Notes: generated by a model not told the origin, from the letters alone. Counted from the first letter of the stretch, positions 19,137 through 28,971 are shown. The stretch: 64,000 bases of DNA from Pseudorhizobium banfieldiae (GCF_000967425.1 NZ_FO082820.1:496001-560000); one strand, 5' to 3'. Program-made: numbers and translations.

Positions 19137-19700
19137 TCAGGCGCGGGCCGGAAGCAGCGGATATCCGGCCATGACCGCGCGGCCGGCAAGCGCGGCCACG
19201 ACTGCCTTCACGACATCGCCCGGGATGAAGGCCATGGATCCGAGGAAGGCCTTGGTGAAGCCGAGCCCTGAAACAAGCGCCAGATAGCTTATGCCGAAGA
19301 CATAGAGCACGACGACGCCGCCCGCCACGGCGGCTGCGAAGAAGCCGGCCGTCTGCAGCATGGCGCTCTGCGAACTGCGGACGAACCGTTCCGACAGATA
19401 GCCGGTGACGAAGGCAGCGAACACCCAGCCGATCAGGAAGCCGGTTGTCGGCGCAGCGAAGACGGCAAGACCACCGCGTCCACCCGAAAGCACCGGCAAA
19501 CCGATCGCGGCAAGCAGAAGGACCAGCAGCACGGCGATGGTGCCGCGACGCGCCCCCAGGATTACGCCAGCAAGCATCACGCCCATGGATTGGGCGGTGA
19601 TCGGCACTGGGATGAAGCCGAGCATGATTGGCGGCAAGAGGCCAAGCGCCACGATGATGGCGGCGAAGAGGGCTGCGAGAACGAGATCGCGACTGCTCAT
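19137..19700 (-). CDS. bioY: Biotin transporter BioY, substrate-binding membrane subunit
   Basis: Integral membrane protein of 187 residues with about six helices, the S component of an energy-coupling factor transporter. The signature GFIPVPITAQSMGVMLAG and the later GGRGGLAVFAAPTTGFLIGW (seen in parts) match BioY, which binds biotin on the outer face. The start ATG at 19700 follows AGGAG 8 nt upstream; the longer frame is not supported. It is the last gene of bioM-bioN-bioY, running right to left. Confidence 0.95.
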   Translation of the reverse strand: MSSRDLVLAALFAAIIVALGLLPPIMLGFIPVPITAQSMGVMLAGVILGARRGTIAVLLVLLLAAIGLPVLSGGRGGLAVFAAPTTGFLIGWVFAAFVTGYLSERFVRSSQSAMLQTAGFFAAAVAGGVVVLYVFGISYLALVSGLGFTKAFLGSMAFIPGDVVKAVVAALAGRAVMAGYPLLPARA

Positions 19701-19710
19701 ATGAAAACTC

Positions 19711-20331
19711 CTAGGAATCGGTGGAGTGCTTGTGCCCGCGGATGCCGCGAGCGTCAATGGCGGCAGCGATCTCATCCGCGGCCTTCAGGGTTTGGATCGT
19801 GAGCGGCGCAAGGACTGTGGTTGGGCGCAGCTTCAGCCCGCGAGCTCGATGCGCCTGCTTCAGGAGGTCATAGCGAGACAGGACCTCCGGTACGAAGCGG
19901 ATGACGAGGCCGACTGCAAGCCCGATGTCATCTGCACGCACGAGGCCAAGCCGCTCCAGCGGCCGCGCCGCCCGGCTGACCACGTCGATGAAGGCACCCA
20001 CCGGCGTTGTCGCGGTGACAGCGGCGGCAACCAGCATCAGTGTGGTGAGCCGCAGCAGCGCGACAACGCCCTCTTCAACCGAACCCAGAAGGACCGTCGC
20101 CAGCGCCACCACGACGATCGTCAGCAGGATTGGTCGCAGGCGGATCCAGCCGGTTCTGACGCCGATGCCGGTGGAGGCATAAAGGACAAACCCAGCGAGC
20201 GCCGACGCTCCGAGGATGAGCGGCGAGCGCGTGAGGAAGACGGCCAAGCTCACCACGAGCACGAGGAGAAGTTTTGGCGCTGCGGCAAGTCGATGGAGCG
20301 GGCTTCTGCCCTGGACGTAGAGGGAATTCAT
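19711..20331 (-). CDS. bioN: Energy-coupling factor transporter transmembrane subunit BioN
   Basis: Membrane protein of 206 residues of the CbiQ/EcfT family, the T component that links BioY to the ATPase. About five helices are visible, then the conserved short arginine motifs for coupling (AHRARGLKLRP, AIDARGIRGH). It overlaps bioM by 4 nt (ATGA) and ends 10 nt before bioY. Confidence 0.93.
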   Translation of the reverse strand: MNSLYVQGRSPLHRLAAAPKLLLVLVVSLAVFLTRSPLILGASALAGFVLYASTGIGVRTGWIRLRPILLTIVVVALATVLLGSVEEGVVALLRLTTLMLVAAAVTATTPVGAFIDVVSRAARPLERLGLVRADDIGLAVGLVIRFVPEVLSRYDLLKQAHRARGLKLRPTTVLAPLTIQTLKAADEIAAAIDARGIRGHKHSTDS

Positions 20332-21008
20332 GCCCCAGCGATCTCGCGGTAGCGCCGGATCGCGTTCGCCGGCAGCCCGTCCATCAGTATCTGGCCTTCG
20401 TGGAAGAGCAGGACGCGATCGAATGTTTCGACGAGTTCCAGATCATGGCTGATGACGAGCACATCCTCCTCCAGCCGGTCGATCGTTTTCTGAACGAGGA
20501 GGCGATTGCGCAGGTCGAGCTGGTTGGTCGGTTCGTCTAGGATCACCAGCGCCGGCTCGGTCACCAGGACCGATGCGAGCGCCGCAAGCTGAAGCTCGCC
20601 GCCGGAAAGTTCGTGCACCCGCCGGTCTGCCAGATGCTTTATGCCGAAGCGGGAAAGCACGCCGTCGACCTTTGCTTTCACCTCGGCGCGCATCAGCTTT
20701 TTGGCCCGAAGTCCGAGTTCGATGTCCTCTCGCAGGATCGGCAGGATGATCTGGTTCTGGGGGTTCTGGAAGATGAAGCCGACCTGGCTGCGCACGCTTT
20801 CGCCATCTTGCGCGGTGTTCAAACCGTTGATGGACACGCTTCCCTGGCTCGGCTGCACGAGACCATTGATCATCCTGGCAAAGGTGGTCTTGCCGGAACC
20901 ATTGAGGCCGATGATCCCGATTCGCCTTTCGGTCAGGGAAACCGAGATCGGTCGCACTGCCACGTGGCCGTCGAAGCTCGCCGCCGCCTGGAGAAATCTG
21001 ACGTCCAA
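20328..21008 (-). CDS. bioM: Biotin ECF transporter ATP-binding subunit BioM
   Basis: ABC-type ATPase of 226 residues: Walker A GLNGSGKTT near residue 35, Q-loop FIFQNPQNQ, signature LSGGELQLAALA, Walker B LVILDEPTNQLD, and switch His in VISHDLEL. It powers biotin uptake with BioN and BioY. I favour the TTG at 21008, which has AGAGGA about 7 nt upstream and gives a normal length; the longer ATG at 21086 adds residues with no domain similarity. First gene of the operon. A poor BioR-like half match lies upstream (see rejected). Confidence 0.92.
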   Translation of the reverse strand: MDVRFLQAAASFDGHVAVRPISVSLTERRIGIIGLNGSGKTTFARMINGLVQPSQGSVSINGLNTAQDGESVRSQVGFIFQNPQNQIILPILREDIELGLRAKKLMRAEVKAKVDGVLSRFGIKHLADRRVHELSGGELQLAALASVLVTEPALVILDEPTNQLDLRNRLLVQKTIDRLEEDVLVISHDLELVETFDRVLLFHEGQILMDGLPANAIRRYREIAGA

Positions 21009-21121
21009 CTTGCGTCCTCTCGACTGTCGAGGGCTCCCTATAGACCGGATGCCGGGGCAGGGGAATGCAAAACATAAGGTGAACATTGAAGTGCGCCGAT
21101 GATCGTCCTAATGTTGCCGAC

Positions 21122-22312
21122 ATGGCGATTCTCATCCCGAACGAGCAGGCGCGGCGAATCTTTCTTGAGCGGCAGGGCCTCTCCCTGCCCCCCTCCCGCA
21201 GCCTCGACAAGGCCGGACTGTCGAGCCTGATCGACAAGCTCGGCTTCGTGCAGATCGATAGTATCGCGACCGTCGAACGCGCCCATCACATGATCCTGTT
21301 CTCGCGCAACCAGACCTATCGGCGCGAGCACCTGCAGCATCTGCTGGAGAATGATGGCGAACTGTTCGAGCACTGGACGCATGATGCCTCCGTCATTCCG
21401 TCCGCCTATTTCCGTTATTGGAAGCATCGTTTTGCACGCCGCGAAGCGGTGATCGGGGAGCGCTGGAGAAAATGGCAGGGAGAGGGTTACGACAGCGCTT
21501 TCGAAGAGACCTACCGGCGAATCGTCGAGGCTGGCCCTATCATGGCCCGGGAGATGAAGGCGGATGAGCACAAGTCCGGCGGATGGTGGAACTGGCATCC
21601 CAACAAGACGGCGCTCGAATACTACTGGCACACGGGGAAGCTAGCGATCGCGGGACGGGTGAATTTCCAGAAGGTTTATGACCTCACGGAAAGGGTGCTA
21701 CCGGCGCATCATCACGAACCGGAGGTCAGCCACGAGGAATTCGTCGATTGGGCCTGCCGCAGCGCGCTCAAGCGGCTGGGATTTGCGACGTCCGGCGAGA
21801 TCGCCGCGTTCTGGGCCCTCGTCACGCCGCAGGAGGCAAAGGATTGGGTCGACGCCCATCGCGACGAGTTGACGGAGGTGGTGATCGAGAGCGCCAATGG
21901 CAGCAGGCCGCGGGCGGCCCATGCTTTCCAGGATTTTCCCACTTCGCTGGATAGTATTTCCGAGCCTCCGGGGCGCATCCGCGTCCTCAGTCCGTTCGAC
22001 CCCCTGCTGCGCGACCGCAACAGGGCCGAACGGCTGTTCAACTTCAGCTACCGGATCGAGATATTCGTGCCCGAGCCGAAGCGCCAATACGGCTACTACG
22101 TCTTTCCGCTGATCGAGGGCGACCGGATGATCGGCCGCATCGACATGAAGGCGGATCGCAAGGCGGGATCTCTGGATGTCAGGCGTCTCTGGCTTGAGCC
22201 AGGCGTTCGCGCCTCGAACGGCAGGCTGGAAAAGCTGGATGCAGAGCTGTTCCGCGTTGCGCGTTTCGCCGGCGTGGAGCGCGTCAACTACTTGGCGGGT
22301 TGGCAGCCCTGA
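21122..22312 (+). CDS. Winged-helix DNA-binding protein, YcaQ/AlkX DNA glycosylase family
   Basis: Protein of 396 residues of the HTH_42 family. The N-terminal ARRIFLERQGL and LGFVQIDSIATVERAHHMILFSR, then LFEHWTHDASVIPSAYFRYW, are typical (read in parts), as is the C-terminal SPFDPLLRDRNRAERLFNF. Relatives such as E. coli YcaQ are DNA glycosylases that unhook interstrand crosslinks; the QID/QVD-type motif (QIDSI) is present. The start is placed at the ATG at 21122, giving MAILIPNEQARR; no clear Shine-Dalgarno is visible for it or for the frame start 12 codons upstream. Monocistronic, divergent from bioMNY. Confidence 0.85.
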   Translation: MAILIPNEQARRIFLERQGLSLPPSRSLDKAGLSSLIDKLGFVQIDSIATVERAHHMILFSRNQTYRREHLQHLLENDGELFEHWTHDASVIPSAYFRYWKHRFARREAVIGERWRKWQGEGYDSAFEETYRRIVEAGPIMAREMKADEHKSGGWWNWHPNKTALEYYWHTGKLAIAGRVNFQKVYDLTERVLPAHHHEPEVSHEEFVDWACRSALKRLGFATSGEIAAFWALVTPQEAKDWVDAHRDELTEVVIESANGSRPRAAHAFQDFPTSLDSISEPPGRIRVLSPFDPLLRDRNRAERLFNFSYRIEIFVPEPKRQYGYYVFPLIEGDRMIGRIDMKADRKAGSLDVRRLWLEPGVRASNGRLEKLDAELFRVARFAGVERVNYLAGWQP

Positions 22313-22321
22313 GGAAAAACA

Positions 22322-22351
22322 TTGGATAGTCTACATCAAATGATGTATATA
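22322..22351 (+). promoter_or_regulatory. Promoter of the Xre/RES toxin-antitoxin operon
   Basis: TTGGAT and TATATA are separated by 18 nt, 32 nt before the antitoxin ATG. The palindromic operator lies inside this interval. Confidence 0.5.
22332..22347. promoter_or_regulatory. Palindromic operator, probably for the Xre antitoxin
   Basis: TACATCA-AA-TGATGTA is a perfect inverted repeat with 7-bp arms and a 2-bp spacer, sitting between the putative -35 and -10 of the Xre/RES operon. The position fits autorepression by the antitoxin (inference). Confidence 0.6.
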
Positions 22352-22382
22352 GGAGCCATCATCTGAATGAGAGAGCGAGCGC

Positions 22383-22817
22383 ATGGCAACCGCATTGGAA
22401 CTTGTCTCACCGCAGAGCACCCGCCGACGCCAGACATTCGCATCGGAAGAGGATCGGGTCCGGCTGTCTGCCACCGCGCTCAAGGCTTTCGTACGTCTTG
22501 TGGAGGAATGGGATCTCACAGGAGCGCAGGCGGCTGCTCTTCTCGGCGTGTCAGTGAGCACTTGGGATCGGCTGAAGCCGGGAAGCGAGCGCAGGACGCT
22601 GAGCCAGGATCAGATGACGCGCATCTCTGTCCTGACCGGCATCTACAAGGGCCTGCATCTGCTGTTTGCCGACCGCATGGCCGACCGCTGGCCTTCTCTC
22701 CCAAACTCGGGGCCGCTGTTCAATGGCCAGACGCCGGTTGCCGCGATGATCGAAGGCGGTATCCCGCTCATGCTGGACGTTCGGCGCTACATCGACGCAG
22801 TGCGTGGGGGACTGTGA
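22383..22817 (+). CDS. Xre/MbcA/ParS-type antitoxin (DUF2384)
   Basis: Protein of 144 residues with an N-terminal helix-turn-helix (LTGAQAAALLGVSVSTWDRLK, residues about 45-65) and a C-terminal toxin-binding domain (NGQTPVAAMIEGGIPLMLDV), the usual architecture of antitoxins paired with RES-domain toxins. It should bind and block the RES protein encoded 3 nt downstream and repress their common promoter, over which a perfect palindrome lies. The two genes form a self-contained insert between a YcaQ-like gene and ribB. Confidence 0.88.
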   Translation: MATALELVSPQSTRRRQTFASEEDRVRLSATALKAFVRLVEEWDLTGAQAAALLGVSVSTWDRLKPGSERRTLSQDQMTRISVLTGIYKGLHLLFADRMADRWPSLPNSGPLFNGQTPVAAMIEGGIPLMLDVRRYIDAVRGGL

Positions 22818-22820
22818 CCG

Positions 22821-23516
22821 GTGACGGATGACGTACCGGTCATCACCACGGCCTATTCGAGGACTGTTCGGCTGGTCACCACAGCAAGGCTGAGGGAGTC
22901 GGTGCTGACGTCCCTAATCGACGATGCCGACGAACTCGCGCAATTGGCCGAAATCGAAGGTGCCACCAGCAGCCGTAGCGTGGCCGAGACGACCGGCATT
23001 TCCGGCCTCGACGCGAATGAACTCGTCTACGACGTGCCTCATGCGCACTTCATCAATGCGAGTTTCGCCTATGCGAAGCCTCGCGAGCCTAATCGCTTTA
23101 ACGGGGAAAATCGCGGTGCCTGGTATGCGGCACTCGAGGTCGAGACGTGCCTCGCCGAGATAACCTTCCACATGACCGAGTTCCTTGGCCGGACCGGTCA
23201 TTTCGAAGCGACGGTCGAGTATGCTGAAATGTTCTGCAGCCTCTCCGGCGACTTCCTCGACCTGAGGCCGCTACCCAGCCACCCGGCGCTCCACCCGGAC
23301 AAGGCGATCGGCTATCCCGAAGGCAATGCGCTTGCCGCCCAGGCTCGGGCACAAGGGCTGAACGGGATCATCTACCCGTCCGTCCGCCATTCCGGCGGCA
23401 CATGTTTCGCAGTGCTTCGACCGGCTGCGGTTCAATCCGTCCGCCAGGGGGATGTCTACAGGCTGGTCTGGAGCGGGGACGCGTCCCCGACCGTCGAGGG
23501 GCCGATCAGCGGCTAG
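22821..23516 (+). CDS. RES-domain toxin (NAD+-degrading family)
   Basis: Protein of 231 residues starting at GTG, 3 nt after the Xre antitoxin stop. The RES core has the family's conserved Arg, Glu and Ser: R92 in NRFNGENRG, E113 in ETCLAEITFH and S187 in IIYPSVRHSGG. Characterised RES toxins (MbcT, Res of Photorhabdus and Pseudomonas) deplete NAD+ in the cytoplasm and arrest growth until the Xre partner neutralises them. All three key residues are kept and the frame is intact, so the toxin is probably functional. The roughly 70-residue N-terminal extension ahead of the core is within family variation. Confidence 0.87.
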   Translation: MTDDVPVITTAYSRTVRLVTTARLRESVLTSLIDDADELAQLAEIEGATSSRSVAETTGISGLDANELVYDVPHAHFINASFAYAKPREPNRFNGENRGAWYAALEVETCLAEITFHMTEFLGRTGHFEATVEYAEMFCSLSGDFLDLRPLPSHPALHPDKAIGYPEGNALAAQARAQGLNGIIYPSVRHSGGTCFAVLRPAAVQSVRQGDVYRLVWSGDASPTVEGPISG

Positions 23517-23535
23517 CCGCCACGACTGTGGCGGC
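23516..23535. terminator. Hairpin between convergent RES toxin and ribB genes
   Basis: GCCGCCAC-GACT-GTGGCGGC, a perfect 8-bp stem at the RES stop codon. No T-run follows on either side. Confidence 0.45.
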
Positions 23536-23546
23536 CGATGCCAGCC

Positions 23547-24647
23547 TTAGCAGATCACCGTCTCAGCGATCCGGATGCCGAAACCCTCCAGCCCGACATA
23601 GTGCCGCTCGCTGCGGGTCAGAAGCTTGATGGATGTAATGCCGAGGTCCTTGAGGATCTGCGCGCCGAGGCCGATTTCCAGCCATTCGCTCTCGCGCGCC
23701 TGGGCCTGCTCATGCGCTTCCTGATCGTGGCGATACTTGCGCCCGTGATCCTTCTGGCCGACGCCGACGGAACCTTCGCGCAGATAGATGATCACCCCGC
23801 GGCCCTCGGTGGCGATCCTCTCCATGTAGGTATCAACGGCACGCTGGGCGCCGAAGACATCGGCTGCCACATTCTCCAGATGCAGCCGGACCGGGATGTC
23901 CACCCCGTCGCGTATGTCCCCGAAGACGATCGCGACGTGCTGCATCGGGTCCCAGGGCAGGGAATAGGCATGGCCCTTCGCCTTTCCGAAACGGGTCTCC
24001 ACATCGAAGCTCGACTGCAACTCGATCAGCGTTTCCTTGCGCTGCCGGTACGCGATCAGGTCGGCCACGGAGACTTGCTTCAGGCCGTGCTTTTCGGCGA
24101 AGGCCGCGACCTGGGCGCCACGCGTCACGGTGCCGTCGTCATTGACGAGCTCGCAGATGACGCCAATCGGCGGCAGGCCCGCGAGCTTGCAGAGATCGAC
24201 GGCAGCTTCCGTATGACCGGACCGCATCAACACGCCGCCTTCGCGCGCGACCAGCGGGAATATATGGCCGGGGCGGACGAAGTCCGAAGGGCCAACGTTG
24301 GGGTTGGCGAGGTTGCGGACCGTCAGCGCCCGGTCTTCGGCCGAAATCCCGGTCGTGGTGCCGTGCTTGAAGTCGACCGTTACGGTGAAGGCGGTGGTAT
24401 GCGCGCTGTCGTTTTCCGCCACCATGGCATTGAGGTTGAGGCGCTTGGCTTCCTCGCGCGGCATGGGCGCGCAGACGATGCCGGATGTGTGGCGAACGAT
24501 GAAGGCCATTTTCTCCGCCGTGCAGTGGACGGCGGCGACGATCAGGTCGCCTTCGTTCTCGCGGTCGTCGTCATCCGTCACGACGACGATTTCGCCGGCT
24601 TCGAAGGCACGAATAGCGTCAACGACGCGCTTCTGGTCATAGGCCAT
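23547..24647 (-). CDS. ribB: 3,4-dihydroxy-2-butanone-4-phosphate synthase with degenerate GTP cyclohydrolase II domain
   Basis: Protein of 366 residues. The first about 205 residues are RibB, which converts ribulose-5-phosphate to the four-carbon riboflavin precursor: DDDDRENEGDLIVAA, RHTSGIVCAPMP, HTAFTVTVDF, RSGHTEAAVDL. The remainder aligns with GTP cyclohydrolase II (GVIIYLREGSVG) but the zinc-binding cysteine segment of active RibA (SECLTGD...CDCG) reads LENVAADVFGAQRAVDTY, with no cysteines. So only RibB activity is expected; this matches the RibBX class described in proteobacteria. AAGGA lies about 8 nt before the ATG. It follows aroC by 11 nt. Confidence 0.93.
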   Translation of the reverse strand: MAYDQKRVVDAIRAFEAGEIVVVTDDDDRENEGDLIVAAVHCTAEKMAFIVRHTSGIVCAPMPREEAKRLNLNAMVAENDSAHTTAFTVTVDFKHGTTTGISAEDRALTVRNLANPNVGPSDFVRPGHIFPLVAREGGVLMRSGHTEAAVDLCKLAGLPPIGVICELVNDDGTVTRGAQVAAFAEKHGLKQVSVADLIAYRQRKETLIELQSSFDVETRFGKAKGHAYSLPWDPMQHVAIVFGDIRDGVDIPVRLHLENVAADVFGAQRAVDTYMERIATEGRGVIIYLREGSVGVGQKDHGRKYRHDQEAHEQAQARESEWLEIGLGAQILKDLGITSIKLLTRSERHYVGLEGFGIRIAETVIC

Positions 24648-24658
24648 GGAGAAGGTCC

Positions 24659-25756
24659 TTATCGCTGCCGCCCGGTCTGCGCCCGGTCGCGGAGGTAATG
24701 GTCGGCGATGGCGCAGGCTACCATGGCCTCGCCGATCGGCACGGCGCGGATGCCGACGCATGGATCATGCCGGCCCTTGGTGCGGACATCGACATTGTTT
24801 CCGTCGGCATCGATCGACTGCCGTTCCGTGAGTATGGAGGAAGTCGGCTTGATGGCGAAGCGCGCCACCACCGGCTGGCCGCTGGAAATCCCGCCCAGAA
24901 TGCCCCCTGCATGGTTAGAGAGAAACAGCGGCTTGCCGTCATTGCCCCTCCGCATCTCGTCGGCATTCTCCTCGCCGGAAAGCTCGGCGGTCGCAAAGCC
25001 GTCGCCGATCTCGACGCCCTTCACCGCATTGATCGACATGAGCAGCGAGGCGATGTCCTGGTCGAGCTTGCCGTAGATCGGCGCGCCCAGCCCGGCCGGG
25101 ACGTTCTCGGCCACGACCTCGACGACTGCGCCGATCGACGAGCCCGCCTTCCGAATAGAGTCGAGATACTCTTCCCAGACCGGCACCGTCTCGGGGTCCG
25201 GGCAGAAGAACGGATTCTGGTCGACCTGCGCCCAATCCCAGTTGCCCCGGTTGATCTTGTGCTTTCCGATCTGCACCAGCGCGCCGCGAACCACGAGGTC
25301 CGGCACCACCTTGCGTGCCACGGCCCCAGCGGCCACCCGCGCTGCCGTCTCGCGGGCGGAGGAGCGACCGCCGCCGCGATAGTCGCGGATGCCGTATTTT
25401 ACGTCATAGGTGTAGTCGGCATGTCCCGGGCGGTAGCGTCGTGCGATCTCGCCGTAGTCCTTCGAGCGCTGGTCGGTGTTCTCGATCAGCATGGAGATCG
25501 GCGTGCCGGTCGTGACCATTGTCTCGCCGTCCTCGGCAAGCATCACGCCTGACAGCACCTTGACGATGTCGTCCTCGCGTCGCTGCGTCACGAACCTGGA
25601 TTGTCCCGGCTTGCGCTTGTCCATCCAGCCCTGGATTTCGGCAAGCGTCAGGCGGATGCCAGGAGGGCAGCCATCGACGACACAGCCGAGCGCGGGGCCG
25701 TGGCTCTCGCCCCAGGTGGTAACTCGGAAAAGATGGCCAAATGTGTTGTGAGACAT
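24659..25756 (-). CDS. aroC: Chorismate synthase
   Basis: Last enzyme of the shikimate pathway: converts EPSP to chorismate with reduced FMN as cofactor. Of 365 residues, the family length. Signatures are [48 protein letters not shown] (in parts) and [18 protein letters not shown] near the C-terminus. The start ATG at 25756 gives [20 protein letters not shown], the canonical N-terminus; the longer frame is a shadow. The operon mate ribB supplies flavin precursors, a plausible link because AroC needs FMN. Confidence 0.97.
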   Translation of the reverse strand: MSHNTFGHLFRVTTWGESHGPALGCVVDGCPPGIRLTLAEIQGWMDKRKPGQSRFVTQRREDDIVKVLSGVMLAEDGETMVTTGTPISMLIENTDQRSKDYGEIARRYRPGHADYTYDVKYGIRDYRGGGRSSARETAARVAAGAVARKVVPDLVVRGALVQIGKHKINRGNWDWAQVDQNPFFCPDPETVPVWEEYLDSIRKAGSSIGAVVEVVAENVPAGLGAPIYGKLDQDIASLLMSINAVKGVEIGDGFATAELSGEENADEMRRGNDGKPLFLSNHAGGILGGISSGQPVVARFAIKPTSSILTERQSIDADGNNVDVRTKGRHDPCVGIRAVPIGEAMVACAIADHYLRDRAQTGRQR

Positions 25757-25842
25757 TCTGGATCGCCCGTGAAGAACCGGCCGTTGCCGGTTCCGACGGG
25801 GCTGTCTTAGGGAAAACGGCGCCGGGCGACAAGCCCTTCTTG

Positions 25843-28800
25843 TCAGGCTGCGGCACGCGCCCAGCGGACGATCGCCGCCTCGGTGAACTCGGCGAACGAC
25901 AAGGGTCTCGCAAAGGCGTAGCCCTGCAGCAGGTCGCATCCCAGTTCCCGCAGCATGGCGGCGTGCTGCATGCTTTCGACCCCCTCCGCCACAGTCTCGA
26001 CGCCGAGCGAGCGGGCGATATCGATGATCGAGCGGACAAGCGCCCGTTCCTGCGGCGAGTGCAGGATCGGCATGACCAGCTGCCGGTCGATCTTCAGGCG
26101 TTGCGGCTTGAGCTTAAGCACGCCGACGATGGAGGTATGGCCAGTGCCGAAATCGTCGATCTCTATATCGATGCCGAGGCCGCTTATCTGCTCGAGATTG
26201 CGCGCGACGACATCCTCATGTTCGTCCAGGAAGATAGACTCGACGAGCTCGAACGCGATCTGGCCGGGCCTGATGTCCAGCAGCTTCAGGCCTTCGATCA
26301 GCTTCTCGTCGTGAAGGCGACGGGACGATACATTGACCGAGACGCGCGGCACGCTGACACCAAGGTCGGCCCAGCGTTTGAGGTCCTTCAGCACAGTTTC
26401 CAGGACGATCTGGTCGATGGTTGCGGCGACATTCAACTCTTCGGCAATCCGCAGGAAGCGGTCCGGAGTGAGAATGCCGAGATGGGGATGGTTCCAGCGC
26501 ACGAGGGCCTCGACCCCCGCAAGCTGACTGGTGCGCGCATCGAATTGGGGTTGGTAGCGTGTCGTGAACTCATGGTTCTCGAGGCCCGCCAGCAGTTCGT
26601 CGGCCGTGCGCTTGTGGCCGACGATTTCGGCCTGCAGGTTCTGGGTAAAGAACTCGTAGCGGTTCCTGCCCATGGCCTTGGCTCGGTAGAGGGCGATGTC
26701 GGCATTCACGAGAACGCGGCGCGCATCGATGTTGACACCACTTGCCTGCGCGATGCCGATCGAGACGCCGCCGCGGCATGCAAAACCCTCGAAGTCGATC
26801 GGCTGGCGAAGCTCGCCGATGATGCGGGTCGCAAGCTGCGCGACGCAATCATGGCCGTTCTCATCGCGAATGAGGATGACGAATTCATCACCGCCGATAC
26901 GAGCGACGATGTCGTTCTCGCGAACATTGCGTGACAGGACCTCGGAGGCATGCACCAGCATCGCGTCCCCGGCCGCGTGTCCAAGCGTATCGTTGATCTG
27001 CTTGAAGCGGTCGAGGTCCAGGTGGAGGATCGTTAGCTTCTGTCGTTCGGTTCGGCTCTGGCGCGACAGGAGATCCAGTTCCGCGTCCAGCTTGCGTCGG
27101 TTGCCGAGACCCGTCAGGGGGTCGTGCAACGCGTTGTGCTCGATGCGGCTCTTGGCCAATTCGAGTTCTAGGTTCTTGGCATCAGATTCGGCCTTGGCAG
27201 CCTTCAATTGGGCCGTCAGAACGGCGTCTTCTGTCACGTCGAAGGCGATGCCGACGACCTTGCGGCGCCCGTTTCGGTCGACCTGAAGCTGCCCGACGGA
27301 ACGGATATAACGGAGATCGCGCTCGCCCTGCGGAACGCGCACGACCAGCGTCTCCTTGATGCCGGAAGTCTGGAACTCGTAGGATACCGTCTTCGCCATC
27401 TCCCGGTCGTCGGGGTGCACGAGCTTGGACCATTCGTGTTGCGAGACGATCCCGTCCGTGTAGCGCATGCCGTAGAGCTGGCACATGCGCTCGTCCCATC
27501 GCTCCGTCCGTGTTTCCAGATCGACCTCCCAGATGCCGCAGTTGTACGAGGCGAGAGCGAGATCGAGCTTGCTCGAAAGTTCCTCGAGCTCCTGCTCGCG
27601 CTTGGAGAGCTCGTCGAGCGCCAGCTCCAGTTCGGCGTTCTTGATGTCGCTGACTGCCTTGGCGTCGCGAAGCATCTGCGCCATCAGCATGTCGGCCGTG
27701 ACGTCCCAGACGATGCCCGTGCTGCGGAGGCTTCCATCCGGATTGTGATAACTTGCGCCAGCGGATCTGAGGTAGCGGACCGCACCGTCCTCCGTCGCGA
27801 CGCGATAGGTTTCTGTGCATGCAGTCTTGGCGCAGATGCAGTTGAAGAAATGTGCTTCCGCCGCTTCCAGGTCCTCCGGATAGATCGCGCCGTGCCAGTC
27901 ATCCAGCCTGTTGCGCACCCCATCTTGTTCGCAGCCATGCAGAGCAGCCGAGCGGTCGTCCCAGAACAGGTGGTGCCCGTTGTCTGTGACCTCCCAAATC
28001 CCGATGTTGGACGCTTCCATGGCGAGGTTGAAACGCTGTGACAGTTCCAGAAGGTTCGCCTCGCGGGCCTTCAACGCGGTGATGTTGCGGTTGCGTTCGC
28101 CGATGAGGACACTGGCCAGCAGGATCGGAAGCATCACGCCGAGGCCGCCGAAGACCAGGGAGAAGCGGTATTCGGCTTGGTCTGGTGCGGTCACGTCCCA
28201 CCCGGTCGATGGCGCGAGGAGAACCTGCCAGACGGTCGTCCCCACCGGGATGTGCCATTCGAGCGGTTGAAGATCGCTTATCGTCGATTGTCCCACAAAC
28301 GGCGTCTTTGTCGGTGCCTGTGTGTCGCCGACCGCGATCTCCAGGCCCGGGGCAGTCTTCAACCTCGCTTCCCCGGAAACGGAGGAGAAATCGATGCCGG
28401 ATGCTGCCATCAACGTCGCCTTGTCGATCAGCAGCACTGCGCTGACCGGGCTGCTGTCAGTTGCCTCGATGGGAGAGACGATGATGAGGAACGGGCTGTC
28501 AGGTTTCGACATGATCGCCGACGCCCGCAGAGCTACCTGCTCCCGAACGGCAGCGGCAAGCTGATCTCGGTCGCTCGTCAGGTCCGACGTTCGCCGACTG
28601 AGGAAGGTTTCAAGACCGTTTTCCGAGGCGATTGCGATCGCCGCGACGCTGGGGTTCCTGTCCAGTTCGTGTTCCGCGTAGGCATGGAACAGCGCGTCCG
28701 TGCCGAATCCCTGCGATTGATGCGCGAGAGCCAGCCGGCCGGTCGCCGCTACTTCGTCATCGATTTCCGATTTTATGCGCAGGGCAACGAACATGATCGC

Positions 28801-28971
28801 TCGCTCCGCGCGTTCGCGCAATTCTTCCTGATATTGTCGCCGGTGTCGTTCATCGAGCGATAAGGCAAGGAGAAGAACCAGGCCGGCAACCGCCACGGTT
28901 GCTACTGCAAGAACCGGAGTCCTTCCAACGATTGGCCGCAGATGCGCGCGCAGCATTCCCCAGGCAGTCAA
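25843..28971 (-). CDS. Membrane CHASE-like/PAS/PAS/GGDEF/EAL protein, c-di-GMP turnover
   Basis: Protein of 1042 residues. Membrane helices at about 18-40 and 268-290 flank a periplasmic sensor of about 225 residues (CHASE-like). Two PAS domains follow (about 310-440 and 460-590), then GGDEF ([12 protein letters not shown]) and EAL ([28 protein letters not shown]). Both catalytic motifs are intact, and the inhibitory RxxD site (REND) lies 5 residues before GGDEF. So both diguanylate cyclase and phosphodiesterase activity are possible, switched by the sensors. The TTG start at 28971 has AAGGGG 5 nt upstream, better than the inner ATG. The gene stands alone. Confidence 0.94.
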   Translation of the reverse strand: MTAWGMLRAHLRPIVGRTPVLAVATVAVAGLVLLLALSLDERHRRQYQEELRERAERAIMFVALRIKSEIDDEVAATGRLALAHQSQGFGTDALFHAYAEHELDRNPSVAAIAIASENGLETFLSRRTSDLTSDRDQLAAAVREQVALRASAIMSKPDSPFLIIVSPIEATDSSPVSAVLLIDKATLMAASGIDFSSVSGEARLKTAPGLEIAVGDTQAPTKTPFVGQSTISDLQPLEWHIPVGTTVWQVLLAPSTGWDVTAPDQAEYRFSLVFGGLGVMLPILLASVLIGERNRNITALKAREANLLELSQRFNLAMEASNIGIWEVTDNGHHLFWDDRSAALHGCEQDGVRNRLDDWHGAIYPEDLEAAEAHFFNCICAKTACTETYRVATEDGAVRYLRSAGASYHNPDGSLRSTGIVWDVTADMLMAQMLRDAKAVSDIKNAELELALDELSKREQELEELSSKLDLALASYNCGIWEVDLETRTERWDERMCQLYGMRYTDGIVSQHEWSKLVHPDDREMAKTVSYEFQTSGIKETLVVRVPQGERDLRYIRSVGQLQVDRNGRRKVVGIAFDVTEDAVLTAQLKAAKAESDAKNLELELAKSRIEHNALHDPLTGLGNRRKLDAELDLLSRQSRTERQKLTILHLDLDRFKQINDTLGHAAGDAMLVHASEVLSRNVRENDIVARIGGDEFVILIRDENGHDCVAQLATRIIGELRQPIDFEGFACRGGVSIGIAQASGVNIDARRVLVNADIALYRAKAMGRNRYEFFTQNLQAEIVGHKRTADELLAGLENHEFTTRYQPQFDARTSQLAGVEALVRWNHPHLGILTPDRFLRIAEELNVAATIDQIVLETVLKDLKRWADLGVSVPRVSVNVSSRRLHDEKLIEGLKLLDIRPGQIAFELVESIFLDEHEDVVARNLEQISGLGIDIEIDDFGTGHTSIVGVLKLKPQRLKIDRQLVMPILHSPQERALVRSIIDIARSLGVETVAEGVESMQHAAMLRELGCDLLQGYAFARPLSFAEFTEAAIVRWARAAA

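Noticed and set aside
21038..21047. CTATAGACCG upstream of bioM as a BioR operator
   Set aside because: Only 6 of 10 positions fit the BioR consensus TTATMKATAA and the site lacks symmetry.
24647..24658. FMN riboswitch upstream of ribB
   Set aside because: Only 11 nt separate ribB from aroC; no room for the riboswitch, and none is seen ahead of aroC.
23538..24698. A 386-codon plus-strand frame opposite ribB
   Set aside because: Shadow of ribB; no family motif, no ribosome site.
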